This document shows positions 17,479 through 25,350 of a DNA stretch of 64,000 nt, in pieces. This DNA is from Clostridiaceae bacterium. Its GTDB lineage: Bacteria; Bacillota; Clostridia; Saccharofermentanales; DTU023. The stretch lies in the NCBI GenBank assembly GCA_012838135.1, contig DUPV01000063.1, forward strand, positions 1-64,000, in the 5' to 3' direction. Under the pieces are notes generated by a model. The model ran no database searches, was not told the DNA's origin, and was given only the letters and a program-made list of their open reading frames with translations. The position numbers and the translations under genes are program-made. Numbering within the stretch: position 1 is the stretch's first letter; each line of letters begins with the position of its first letter.

Positions 17479-18531
17479 TCAGACATTATCAGGATAATCA
17501 TCGTCATAGCGATCTTTCCCAAAGGTTAATGGAAGTATATCATCTGTATTCATCTTAACTTCCATGACTCCCCATGAAAGACCAACACCAAATCCGCTGG
17601 TCAGCATTTTTACTTCCTTGCTATCATTAGAGGCACCATACTTATCCACAATTGTAAGTGGAACTGAAGCGCCACTGGTATTTCCAAACCTGTCAAGTGA
17701 GATCGGTATTTTCTCCATCGGCATTCCTACTCGTTTTGCTATATTTTTAATGATCATCATATTGGCTTGGTGCAGGACAAGATCATCATAGCTTTCCATC
17801 TCTACTCCAAGCTTTTCAATATACTCATGAACCAATGCGGGAACTTCGTTAATGGTAAAATTGAATACAGCAATATCATCACCCGGGATGCTTTCCGGAC
17901 CAACGGGGTGCTTCCATGCGTTATAAGGTGCGGAAAGTGCCTTATGCCCGGTTCCATCACTCATCATCGCGGATTTGATACTGCAGTTTTTTTCTTTATC
18001 GAGAAGGATCGCCGAGCTTGCATCTCCAAAGAGAAGTGTCGTATTGGAACTCCTCTGACCTATGCCATATCCTTTTCTAGTCCTTGCTAAAGTATCACCT
18101 ACCAATACCAATGCTTTTTTTTCATCAGAATTCTTCAATAATCCCGCTGCAATGGACACTCCATAAACAAAACCGGAACATCCGAGATTAACATCAAAAG
18201 CAATGCAACTTTTATTCAACCCCAGTCTATGTTGCAACACACACGCAGTAGCTGGAATACCATAGTCGCTGGTCTGGGCAACAAACACAAGAACTCCGAT
18301 CTCGCTGCGATCAATCCCCTTTTCGTTTAAGATTTTTTCGGCAGCCGAAAAATAAAAGTCCGACGTACACTGTCTGGGAGCAGCAGAATACCTGCCCTCT
18401 ACTCCTGTGGTTTTGATGAACTTATTGATAATCTGCTCACCCTCGTTAGAAAGTTCCCGTACGCTGTCCCATGTATTAGAAACGGCTGCTGCCATTCCAA
18501 TAATACGAATATCTTTCAGTGCTGAATACAT
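17479..18531 (-). CDS. 3-oxoacyl-ACP synthase III (KAS III, copy 2)
   Basis: A 350-residue KAS III with all catalytic residues: Cys118 in NLGCSGFVYG, His in VLHQANMMI, Asn in FGNTSGASVP. The sequence parallels copy 1 through most of its length, including IPATACVLQHRL ahead of the active-site Cys. Both differ from the third copy. The conserved KTTGVEGRYSAAP-type region near residue 40 corresponds to the acyl-CoA pocket entry in FabH. The GGAG site is about 12 bases from the ATG at 18531. Expected reaction: decarboxylative condensation of malonyl-ACP with a starter or a longer hydroxyacyl group. Confidence 0.87.
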   Translation of the reverse strand: MYSALKDIRIIGMAAAVSNTWDSVRELSNEGEQIINKFIKTTGVEGRYSAAPRQCTSDFYFSAAEKILNEKGIDRSEIGVLVFVAQTSDYGIPATACVLQHRLGLNKSCIAFDVNLGCSGFVYGVSIAAGLLKNSDEKKALVLVGDTLARTRKGYGIGQRSSNTTLLFGDASSAILLDKEKNCSIKSAMMSDGTGHKALSAPYNAWKHPVGPESIPGDDIAVFNFTINEVPALVHEYIEKLGVEMESYDDLVLHQANMMIIKNIAKRVGMPMEKIPISLDRFGNTSGASVPLTIVDKYGASNDSKEVKMLTSGFGVGLSWGVMEVKMNTDDILPLTFGKDRYDDDYPDNV

Positions 18532-18553
18532 ATATTGTAAATACTCCTCTCTG

Positions 18554-19315
18554 TTATCCTTGGCTTATACCACCATCAATTAAGATGGATGTACCGGTTA
18601 TTGTCTTAGCCGCATCACTTAGCAGGAAAGCAACAGTATTAGCAATTTCTATAGGTTCCGTAACGCCCATATACTGTTTTTCTTTTATCTCCTGAACCTC
18701 AAATGTATCCGGATAACGATCAATATATACTTTATACATTCTCGTGTTCACCCAACTAGGCATAATAGAATTAACGCGGATTTTTTTCTTTTTCAGGTCA
18801 CAAATCAAACACCGAATAGCTCCGTCCAAGCCGGCCTTTGATGCGCTATATGCTACTTTAGATTGTTTTCCTTGAATACTCGCTGTTGAAGAAATGGCTA
18901 CAATACTGCCCTCGTCAGCAAAATAGCCTTTTTTAGTGATGCATCTCACAATTTCTATAAATGAGAACAAATTTGCATTCATGACTTCAATCATATTCTC
19001 TCTTTTTGTCATCTTTAATGGCCGCATTGGGGCAATTCCTGCGCAGAAAGCAAATCCGTGAAACATGCCGTGTTCTGTAACCATTTTCTTGATGTTCTCC
19101 TCAATTGAGTCGACATCATTCAAGTCAAGCACATGTTTTGCATGCCCCTTGCCTTCAAGCATTTCAAAAACTTTCTGCAGCTTTTCCCCATTTCTCCCAC
19201 AAATAACGACATTAGCGCCAAGTTTGCTTAACTGGATAGATGCCTCTACTCCCATCCCACCAGTGGCTCCTGTGACAAGAATTCTTTTTCCCGTCAAATC
19301 CATCGGGTTGATCAT
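18554..19315 (-). CDS. SDR family ketoreductase (paired with KAS III)
   Basis: A 253-residue SDR with the cofactor loop TGATGGMG at 15-22, CAGI at 91-94, Ser in ISSTAS near 141-146, and the catalytic Tyr156/Lys160 in YSASK. The C-terminus is ILIDGGISQG. It aligns position by position with the SDR at 16698 (same spacing of the catalytic pair), which suggests the KAS-SDR pair was duplicated as a unit. AAGGAGAGAGG precedes the ATG. A beta-ketoacyl reductase role is inferred from context. Confidence 0.8.
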   Translation of the reverse strand: MINPMDLTGKRILVTGATGGMGVEASIQLSKLGANVVICGRNGEKLQKVFEMLEGKGHAKHVLDLNDVDSIEENIKKMVTEHGMFHGFAFCAGIAPMRPLKMTKRENMIEVMNANLFSFIEIVRCITKKGYFADEGSIVAISSTASIQGKQSKVAYSASKAGLDGAIRCLICDLKKKKIRVNSIMPSWVNTRMYKVYIDRYPDTFEVQEIKEKQYMGVTEPIEIANTVAFLLSDAAKTITGTSILIDGGISQG

Positions 19316-19330
19316 TGTCCTCTCTCCTTT

Positions 19331-20428
19331 TCAAAGCATTTCCGGGGTTATTTTCCCCCCTATATAGTAGTCAGATGTCTCAGTAATAGGGTATATGTTA
19401 CCTATATTCACGGGGATACTCGTTACACCCCATGAAAGGCCTATGCCGAATCCTGCCATCAAGACTTTCTTTATTTCGCTTGCATTTTCTCCATAGGCAT
19501 CACACATTGTCAACGGAATAGATATGCCACCTGTGTTTCCATACCGATCCAAGGATATCGGAACAGTGTCTTTTATTAACTTCAGTTTCCGGACAAGTTG
19601 CTTTATGATGAATTCATTAGCTTGATGGAAAATAAAGGAGTCGTAATCGTTTATCGAGGTTTCTGTGTATTCCAAGTAATCATTAAGTGCCTTGGGAACA
19701 TCAGTTATTGAAAATGAGAACACAGACGTCCCGTCCATATAGATATCGTACAGAGACCGTTCGATTCCATCTCTGCACATGAACTTTTCATACCTAGGGT
19801 TCATGTCTCTAAAACCTCCTGCAGGAAGGATGATTGCTTTGTAACGTGATCCATCGCTTCTCAAGAGCGTCGTAGAACTTATAGATTCACTTGTCTTTTC
19901 AAGTAGGATCGCAGCACCAGCATCTCCATACATCATTACAATTGACTTATCATGTGGATCGACCAATTTTGAAGCAGTTTCGCCCATCAGTAAAAGCCCG
20001 TATTGTTGATCTGACGATGTCGATGCCATAAGACTCATAGCAGTCTGAAGTCCGTAGATGAAACCAGAGCACCCTAGATTGATCTCCATGCAAGCACAAT
20101 CAATAGGAAGATCCAATCTCTTATGAATCACGTTGGCACTTGACGGCCTTCTATAGTCTGGTGACTGTGTTACCAGTAGCATCAAACCGATGTCATCACG
20201 GTTTATCTCAATTTTTTCAAACAAACTTTCTGCCGCTGCCGTTGCCAAATCGCTGGCTGTTTGTTCTGGAAGGGCTTTATACATGGCTTTGATTCCAGTC
20301 CCTGCAGAAAACTTCGCTGGTATTTCCTCTCCAAATATACTGGAGAAGCTTTCAACGGTAATTCTATTTTTCGGGACCACACAGGTCATACCAGCTATTT
20401 TAATTCCGTTGCTTTTATAAAATGACAT
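19331..20428 (-). CDS. 3-oxoacyl-ACP synthase III (KAS III, copy 3)
   Basis: A 365-residue KAS III, the first of the three to be translated. The triad is complete: Cys120 in NLGCSGFIYG, His in IFHQANEFI, Asn in YGNTGGISIP. It is more distant from copies 1 and 2, for instance in the N-terminal IAGMTCVVPKNRITVESF. It ends 15 bases before the next SDR gene and starts one base after the hydrolase stop, so the operon is tight. It may carry out the first condensation (for example acetyl-CoA plus malonyl-ACP), with copies 1 and 2 using longer substrates; this order is inference. Confidence 0.87.
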   Translation of the reverse strand: MSFYKSNGIKIAGMTCVVPKNRITVESFSSIFGEEIPAKFSAGTGIKAMYKALPEQTASDLATAAAESLFEKIEINRDDIGLMLLVTQSPDYRRPSSANVIHKRLDLPIDCACMEINLGCSGFIYGLQTAMSLMASTSSDQQYGLLLMGETASKLVDPHDKSIVMMYGDAGAAILLEKTSESISSTTLLRSDGSRYKAIILPAGGFRDMNPRYEKFMCRDGIERSLYDIYMDGTSVFSFSITDVPKALNDYLEYTETSINDYDSFIFHQANEFIIKQLVRKLKLIKDTVPISLDRYGNTGGISIPLTMCDAYGENASEIKKVLMAGFGIGLSWGVTSIPVNIGNIYPITETSDYYIGGKITPEML

Positions 20429-21073
20429 TTACCGTCTATCCTCCACTACTTGTTGTAAGCAAAACTCCTTAAAATGTCCAGGCCATATTCTGGTTCCTTC
20501 AGGGATAGTCTTAATTCTTTTACTGCCAATTTCCTTCCACTTTTTCCGGCTTCCACCCGGCATACGAAGGTCGATCTCGCTGTTTTCCAACAAGCTATCA
20601 CCTGAGAAAAATTCTTTTCCATCCAGCATGATTCCAATGCTCCCCAATGAATGCCCCGGGATCTCAAACAGCTTAAAAACATGTCCCCACCACTTGATAT
20701 CTATTTCGTTTTCAAATGTCTGATCCGCCGAGCAGGAGTACTCCGAATCTAGCGTGGGTATTTCATCGAGTTCCATCCAAGTCTGAAGCTCACAGAACTC
20801 TTTGAAGTAATAAGCAAGGTTCTTCTTAGGATTCTTTATGTTCTCTGCACACGCCTTGCTACACAGAACCGGTGCACCAGTCATTTCTTTCCAGATATTC
20901 ACTCCCGATATGTGATCGTAGTGTTCGTGAGTCAGGATGATGTAGTCAATTTTCAATCCTTGTGCCGGTACAGTATCCTCAAAAGGATCGATTACAATCG
21001 CATGTTTACCCTCAACAATCACATACATATTAGAAGATAGAAGCTCCGACTCATACCTTTTAATCTCAATCAA
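20429..21073 (-). CDS. Metallo-beta-lactamase-fold hydrolase
   Basis: From a TTG start at 21073 the protein has 214 residues. It has the zinc motif HxHxDH as THEHYDH (His49, His51, Asp53, His54), then GHSLGSIGI, FSGDSLL and a late His in WPGHF. This is the glyoxalase II-like class. I chose the TTG because GGAGGAG lies 8 bases upstream and the TTGA overlaps the fabD stop; a longer frame starting at 21187 would run far into fabD. In polyketide loci such folds act as thioesterases or cyclases, so release or editing of an ACP-bound acyl chain is plausible. The substrate is not known. Confidence 0.75.
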   Translation of the reverse strand: MIEIKRYESELLSSNMYVIVEGKHAIVIDPFEDTVPAQGLKIDYIILTHEHYDHISGVNIWKEMTGAPVLCSKACAENIKNPKKNLAYYFKEFCELQTWMELDEIPTLDSEYSCSADQTFENEIDIKWWGHVFKLFEIPGHSLGSIGIMLDGKEFFSGDSLLENSEIDLRMPGGSRKKWKEIGSKRIKTIPEGTRIWPGHFKEFCLQQVVEDRR

Positions 21074-21996
21074 AACTGTAACTCCTCCAAAGTATTCTGA
21101 AGGGTTTTCATATTCTCCACGCGGAGAACTTTCACACCTTTGAGGGTCTTCTTCACAAGTCCAGAAAGGGTCTTTCCTGCGCCGCACTCGATGAAAGTAT
21201 CAATCCCGTCAGCCTGCATGTTTTCAAGTGTCTGGACCCAGCACACTGGACTCATAACCTGCTTAATAAGAAGCTCAGGAACTATTACACTATCCATAAC
21301 CGGTTTGCCATCGACATTCATATAGACGGGGATGGACGGATTCTGGAAGGATATCTTTTTAAACTCCTCCTCAAGTCTTTTTGCTGCCGGCTCCATTAAT
21401 GCACAGTGAAAAGGAGCGCTGACTGCCAGCTTAATGCAACGAAGACCTGCCGCTTCCGCAAGCTCACAAGCCTCGTCCACACCTACAGCTGAACCAGACA
21501 CGACTGTTTGTACCGGGCTGTTGTAGTTCGCAGCCACAACATAGCCCATTGTGACCTTAGAGCAGATCTCTTCTACCTGTTCTGCAGTTGCTCCAACGAA
21601 GGCCGCCATCGCTCCATCTCCGGGAGCTACTGCCTCCTGCATGACATCGGCACGGATCTGAACCAAAGGGAACACAGCGTCCATCGAAACAGCCCCTGCA
21701 TAAGCAAGTGCAGCATACTCTCCAAGGGAGAACCCAGCAACTGCGGTTGCATTAATACCGTGTGACTTCAGAACCTGAGCTGCAGCAAGATCACCGGCAA
21801 GCATACACGGCTGCGTATTATGCGTCAGGTTTAGATCCTCCTCAGTTCCCTCAAAGCAAACCTTGGAGATTTTTCTTCCAAGAGTAACATCAGCTTTATC
21901 AAAAAGCTCTTTTGCTGCTGGCTCAGCATCATAAAGATCTTTCATCATTCCAGGGTATTGTGCTCCCTGGCCCGAAAACAGAATTCCGATTTTCAT
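21070..21996 (-). CDS. fabD: Malonyl-CoA:ACP transacylase
   Basis: A 308-residue malonyltransferase. It has GQGAQYPGM at 9-17, the nucleophile Ser90 in GFSLGEYAALAYAG, Arg115 in QIRADVM (binding the malonyl carboxylate) and His197 in APFHCAL. The presence of the Arg supports a dicarboxylic substrate. An AAGGA site favours the start at 21996 over a start six codons upstream. It would load malonyl-CoA onto the two ACPs of this locus. The genome probably has another fabD with its primary fatty-acid genes, but that is outside the window. Confidence 0.88.
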   Translation of the reverse strand: MKIGILFSGQGAQYPGMMKDLYDAEPAAKELFDKADVTLGRKISKVCFEGTEEDLNLTHNTQPCMLAGDLAAAQVLKSHGINATAVAGFSLGEYAALAYAGAVSMDAVFPLVQIRADVMQEAVAPGDGAMAAFVGATAEQVEEICSKVTMGYVVAANYNSPVQTVVSGSAVGVDEACELAEAAGLRCIKLAVSAPFHCALMEPAAKRLEEEFKKISFQNPSIPVYMNVDGKPVMDSVIVPELLIKQVMSPVCWVQTLENMQADGIDTFIECGAGKTLSGLVKKTLKGVKVLRVENMKTLQNTLEELQF

Positions 21997-22010
21997 GTTC
22001 AATATTTCCT

Positions 22011-22661
22011 TCATTCCAATTCTTGCATTCTCTTGGCCGGATTTCCTAAGACTGTTGTACCGGCCTTGACATTTGTAAATACTATGCTGCCGGCAGCAAT
22101 ACGTGCCCCATCTCCCACTTTTTTACCGGGTACAATAAATGCGGCTCCTCCAATATTAACTTCTTTTCCAATTGTACATTCGCCGCTTATACGTGTTCCC
22201 GGCATTATTGTTGTAAATTCACCAAGGACGACATCATGTCCCAATACCACTCCATCATTTAACAATACACCATCTCCGATTGTACAATTAACCGATATTC
22301 CTACATTCCAATATAGTACACAGCCATTCCCAATTTGAGCACAACCAGAAATACCTACCGATGGAGCAATAATTGTCTCGAACTGCACACCTTGCTGTGT
22401 GAGTGTTCTTTGTATTTCTGCTTTTATTGATGCTTCACCTACTGTACATGTACAGACAACGTCATCTTTATGATTAAGAATCCAATTTCTGTCTCCAAGC
22501 CAAGGATATCCATTGATAAAAGTTTTATGATTGAATTGTTTTCCATCATCTAAAAATCCAAGCAATTCATACTTTTTTTCTCTTTTATTGATGCTCTCAA
22601 TCATATGGGCAACTTCTCTCCCAAAACCACCGGCGCCGATAAGTACAATTTTCTTTACCAC
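22011..22661 (-). CDS. PglD/NeuD-family sugar acyltransferase
   Basis: A 216-residue protein with the two-part build of this family. A Rossmann-like N-terminus (IVLIGAGGFGREVAHMI, residues 4-20) leads to a left-handed beta-helix with many [V/I]GxGxxL hexads from residue 90. PglD N-acetylates the 4-amino group of UDP-4-amino sugars; NeuD O-acetylates sialic acid. The catalytic His is expected at the GHDVVLG stretch near 138. It starts with GTG at 22661 behind AAGGAG. Because fabD is next in the operon, this enzyme is a good candidate to transfer an unusual acyl group to an amino sugar. Confidence 0.82.
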   Translation of the reverse strand: MVKKIVLIGAGGFGREVAHMIESINKREKKYELLGFLDDGKQFNHKTFINGYPWLGDRNWILNHKDDVVCTCTVGEASIKAEIQRTLTQQGVQFETIIAPSVGISGCAQIGNGCVLYWNVGISVNCTIGDGVLLNDGVVLGHDVVLGEFTTIMPGTRISGECTIGKEVNIGGAAFIVPGKKVGDGARIAAGSIVFTNVKAGTTVLGNPAKRMQELE

Positions 22662-22664
22662 TGT

Positions 22665-23238
22665 TTACTCCTTTGCGTCATCAACAATCTTTTCTATGCT
22701 AATCAATCTCTCCCAACAAGCCTCTACTGTCACATCAGAAAATCCACCGTTCCCGCTTCTTTCAATTGTAATCTGCGGATACAGTTTTCTTTTCTCTATA
22801 AACTCAGCAAAAAAGCATACATATCTGGCAGGGACACCAGCGTATACCCCCCGAAATACTTTTATTTACTAAAGTGCCAGCGGCTACTATCGTATCCGGT
22901 CCAATGGTCACATTGGGCAGAATTGTTGAGTTTGATCCAATAAACACATTATCTTTAATATCAATACAGCCCATAAATTCCTGAAACTTATAACTTTTAT
23001 CACGATTATTCAGCATATAATGAATGACATCATGTGTGATAAAAGTCACTTGTGATGCTACCCACACATTATTACCAAAAGATATCAATTTAGGATATAA
23101 CGGAATCCTCCGAAACATCACCATTGATTTATCGCCCATGTGATGAAAGATGTTGTGCTTTTTGCAGTACTGAGCTCTTTTATATGGATTCAACGCAAGA
23201 TATAAGCCAATGGTATGGCAAATTCTAAACCAGTCCAT
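22665..23238 (-). pseudogene. Hexapeptide acetyltransferase, frameshifted at a G6 tract
   Basis: The N-terminal 130 residues are an intact serine-acetyltransferase-like beta-helix (FGNNVWVASQVTFITHD, then NVFIGSNSTILPNVTIGP). At a run of six G residues on the coding strand (22851-22856) the frame leaves the family pattern and stops soon after at 22804. The other frame continues with YAGVPARYVCFFAEFIEKRK and runs to a TAA at 22665-22667, just before the next gene's ribosome site. Removing one G restores one long protein. This could be a real inactivation, an on/off slippage site, or a sequencing error. The start ATG at 23238 lies close behind the sugar transferase gene. Confidence 0.75.
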
Positions 23239-23241
23239 TAG

Positions 23242-23874
23242 TTATTCAATATCACTTCCCATAAATTCATCCATTGTTGCTTCTCCGGTTGCGGATATTC
23301 CTTCCTTCTTCAAAACTGTTCTAACTGTCTCAAAAATAATCTTCCAGTCCCCAAGAAATGTGATGTGATCCACATATTTGATGTCCCATTCAAATTTATC
23401 TTCCCAACTGATTGCATTCCTTCCGCGAACTTGAGCAAGCCCCGTAAATCCCGGCCGAACTTCATGTCTGCGTGCCTGGTGCTCGTTATAACGAGGAAGA
23501 TAGCGAACAAGCAGCGGGCGCGGGCCGACAACACTCATATCACCCTTTAGCATATTGAAGAGTTCAGGAAGCTCATCAAGGGATGTAGAACGAAGTTTCC
23601 GTCCAAAAGATGTAAGGCGCACTTCATCCGGGAGCAGCTTTCCGTTCTCATCCTTCTCGTCCGTCATCGTGCGGAATTTATAAAGCTTGAATATCCTCCC
23701 GTCTTTTCCTGGTCTATCTTGCGGGAAAAGTACCGGACTTCCTAACTTAGTTCTCACAAGAATCGCAGTTACAATCATCACCGGAAAAAGAATGATGGTT
23801 GCAAGTAGCGCACAGATAAAATCCTGTGGTCGTTTTAGAAACCTCTCATATGGTCCATATGGTTTATGTGTCAT
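23242..23874 (-). CDS. PglC-type initiating phosphoglycosyl transferase
   Basis: A 210-residue monotopic sugar-phosphate transferase of the small PglC class. One hydrophobic segment at about 18-38 is followed by KLYKFRTMT, then RSTSLDELPELFN and the strongly conserved KGDMSVVGPRPL near 118-129. The Asp-Glu pair in LDELPE is the family's catalytic dyad. It moves a sugar 1-phosphate from a UDP-sugar to undecaprenyl phosphate and so starts each repeat unit. Small PglC-type enzymes often take UDP-bacillosamine derivatives or similar amino sugars, which agrees with the PglD-like and PglE-like neighbours. GGGAG precedes the ATG. Confidence 0.9.
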   Translation of the reverse strand: MTHKPYGPYERFLKRPQDFICALLATIILFPVMIVTAILVRTKLGSPVLFPQDRPGKDGRIFKLYKFRTMTDEKDENGKLLPDEVRLTSFGRKLRSTSLDELPELFNMLKGDMSVVGPRPLLVRYLPRYNEHQARRHEVRPGFTGLAQVRGRNAISWEDKFEWDIKYVDHITFLGDWKIIFETVRTVLKKEGISATGEATMDEFMGSDIE

Positions 23875-23949
23875 ATTCTATGTACTCCCAATAATTATTC
23901 TGCTTTCAAGGTACAAGAAACTATTTATAATAGTAAGCCCTCATAACAC

Positions 23950-24774
23950 CTAAGTTAAATCGACTTGTGGTTTACCTATGACTTTCCTTAGCAGCTCGCC
24001 GTATGGTGCTTTACTTGCCACATCCAGCAACTGTTCATTTGTTATCAATCCACGCTTATAAGCTATCTCCTCAAGGCTTCCGATCAACAATCCGGAATTC
24101 TTTTGATATGTTCTCACAAACACCGCTACATCAAGAACTTTATCATAGTTATCCATGTCTAAGCAAACCATCCCACGACCCAAAGTTCTAATTGCATACT
24201 TCTTAGACTTTACTTCGTTATGTGTAAAGTAGAACACAGGCACTTGATTCTCAGGAATAAGTGTCATATTTCTTCCAGATAGCATCGCACCTTGAAACTG
24301 TTGAGTGAGATCCGAGCCAAACAGAAACCATGGATGGGTAAGAGTCATTGCGTTTTGTTCTATTGCGGAATCGAAGGAGAACTGAAAACCAAGGGTTCTG
24401 AATAATTTCTGCTCTAAGAAATGCCGATTCACATCATTAGTCAGCACATGAATCTTTGTGATACCAAGCAACAAGTAATGTGAAAGCAGGTAGTAAACCA
24501 AAGGTTTATCATATACCAGTTGTGAGAAGTCACAACCGCTGATATCGATAAGTCCAACCCATTCTTCCTGCTCTATGCTCTTTGAAATTAGAATATCAAC
24601 ATCCGTATCCAATAGAAGAGACAGTTTGGGAAGAAGCGTTACATCAGGAAGGCAAATTCCTCTCTCCCATTTTGAAATTGCCTTATCCGTAATATGAAGA
24701 GCTTGAGCAAGCGTTTTCTGAGAGAATCCCGCCTTAAGCCTCAGGTCTCGGATTATCTTTCCTATCTTGTCCAA
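23950..24774 (-). CDS. XRE-type HTH regulator fused to an RmlA-like domain
   Basis: A 274-residue protein. Residues 1-65 form a Cro/CI-type HTH (LRLKAGFSQKTLAQALHITDKAISKWERG). The rest resembles a sugar nucleotidyltransferase: HYLLLGITKIHVLTND near 110, and a C-terminal block (GMVCLDMDNYDKVLDVAVF, then EEIAYKRGLITNEQLL and YGELLRKVI) that matches the end of RmlA. The N-terminal catalytic loop of RmlA (GGxGTRL) is absent, so it should not be an enzyme. I infer a sugar-nucleotide-sensing regulator of the locus. It starts with TTG behind GAGGAAAG and overlaps the preceding gene by 41 bases. Confidence 0.7.
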   Translation of the reverse strand: MDKIGKIIRDLRLKAGFSQKTLAQALHITDKAISKWERGICLPDVTLLPKLSLLLDTDVDILISKSIEQEEWVGLIDISGCDFSQLVYDKPLVYYLLSHYLLLGITKIHVLTNDVNRHFLEQKLFRTLGFQFSFDSAIEQNAMTLTHPWFLFGSDLTQQFQGAMLSGRNMTLIPENQVPVFYFTHNEVKSKKYAIRTLGRGMVCLDMDNYDKVLDVAVFVRTYQKNSGLLIGSLEEIAYKRGLITNEQLLDVASKAPYGELLRKVIGKPQVDLT

Positions 24775-24964
24775 TTGAACTTTCCTCGTTTCTCATAGCC
24801 AACCGTTTTCTAACTCGCCACCAAATCAGCTCGCCAACAGCAAGAACTCCAATTGCTGGCCCATTAAAACTAATCCAAGTATCATGCTTCTCCATAACTA
24901 ACTTCCCAACAATGCAGGCAATAATGAAGAGAACAATTGTTATGGTGATATCCAACGCCTGCAT
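24734..24964 (-). CDS. Small membrane protein
   Basis: A 76-residue protein with two hydrophobic segments, roughly 5-21 (DITITIVLFIIACIVGK) and 32-47 (FNGPAIGVLAVGELIWW), and a basic then acidic tail. The ATG at 24964 follows GGAGAGCAAG; a GTG ten codons upstream is an alternative. Its end overlaps the start of the HTH regulator by 41 bases in another frame, and both have ribosome sites. I do not recognise a family. Its place next to the regulator may mean a membrane partner, but there is no direct evidence. Confidence 0.5.
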   Translation of the reverse strand: MQALDITITIVLFIIACIVGKLVMEKHDTWISFNGPAIGVLAVGELIWWRVRKRLAMRNEESSIGQDRKDNPRPEA

Positions 24965-24990
24965 CTTGCTCTCCGTATCCAGCACAACTA

Positions 24991-25113
24991 TCACCTAAAA
25001 CACCCATGGATAATCTCAATAATCCTATCCTGTTGCTCAGCAGTCATCTTGTTGTCGCTGGGCAGGCTTAACCCTCTGCGTAATATATCAGCACCAACGT
25101 TTACGCCGCTCCC
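24991..25113 (-). pseudogene. DegT/DnrJ aminotransferase, C-terminal remnant
   Basis: The last 40 codons of a 76-codon frame read VNVGADILRRGLSLPSDNK followed by MTAEQQDRIIEIIHGCF. They match the C-terminus of DegT-family aminotransferases, including the intact one at 25351, whose end is KIFKKGLCLPSDTKMT and DRVVDIVCRMF. The lysine- and PLP-binding parts are missing. The sequences differ enough to show this is not a recent copy. The scar shows that an older aminotransferase gene stood here and was replaced or cut by recombination. Confidence 0.75.
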
Positions 25114-25350
25114 CGTGATATACGCAATTACTACGTCCTCTTTTGTTTCCTTCGACTGTGACAAAAGCATTCGTCGGTTATATCTGCCGCATATGCATGA
25201 GCTTCCAAAATGGTTCGTCACTGGGCGTTGTGGCTCATCAGGTGCTGGTATATTTCAGTTGGGCAGGATTTATAATGGATACCCGGTCTTTTATAGAACA
25301 GAGACTTCATAAGTTAATAATTCATAATTAATATAGTGTGTAAAAATTTT
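25114..25350. other. Recombination joint without an assigned gene
   Basis: Between the aminotransferase remnant and the intact aminotransferase gene lie about 240 bases. Open frames exist on the plus strand (for example up to 25312 and 25331), but I recognise no family and see no matching ribosome site. The composition is less AT-rich than the flanking 25330-25350 segment. It is probably foreign or decayed sequence left by the replacement event. Confidence 0.4.

Noticed and set aside
21074-21187. Long N-terminal extension of the metallo-hydrolase reaching into fabD
   Set aside because: It would overlap fabD by 118 bases and lacks hydrolase homology; the TTG at 21073 has a strong ribosome site.
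25049-25331. Plus-strand frames at the aminotransferase scar, considered as a transposase or recombinase remnant
   Set aside because: Neither frame shows a motif of a known mobile-element protein, and one overlaps the aminotransferase remnant in antisense.
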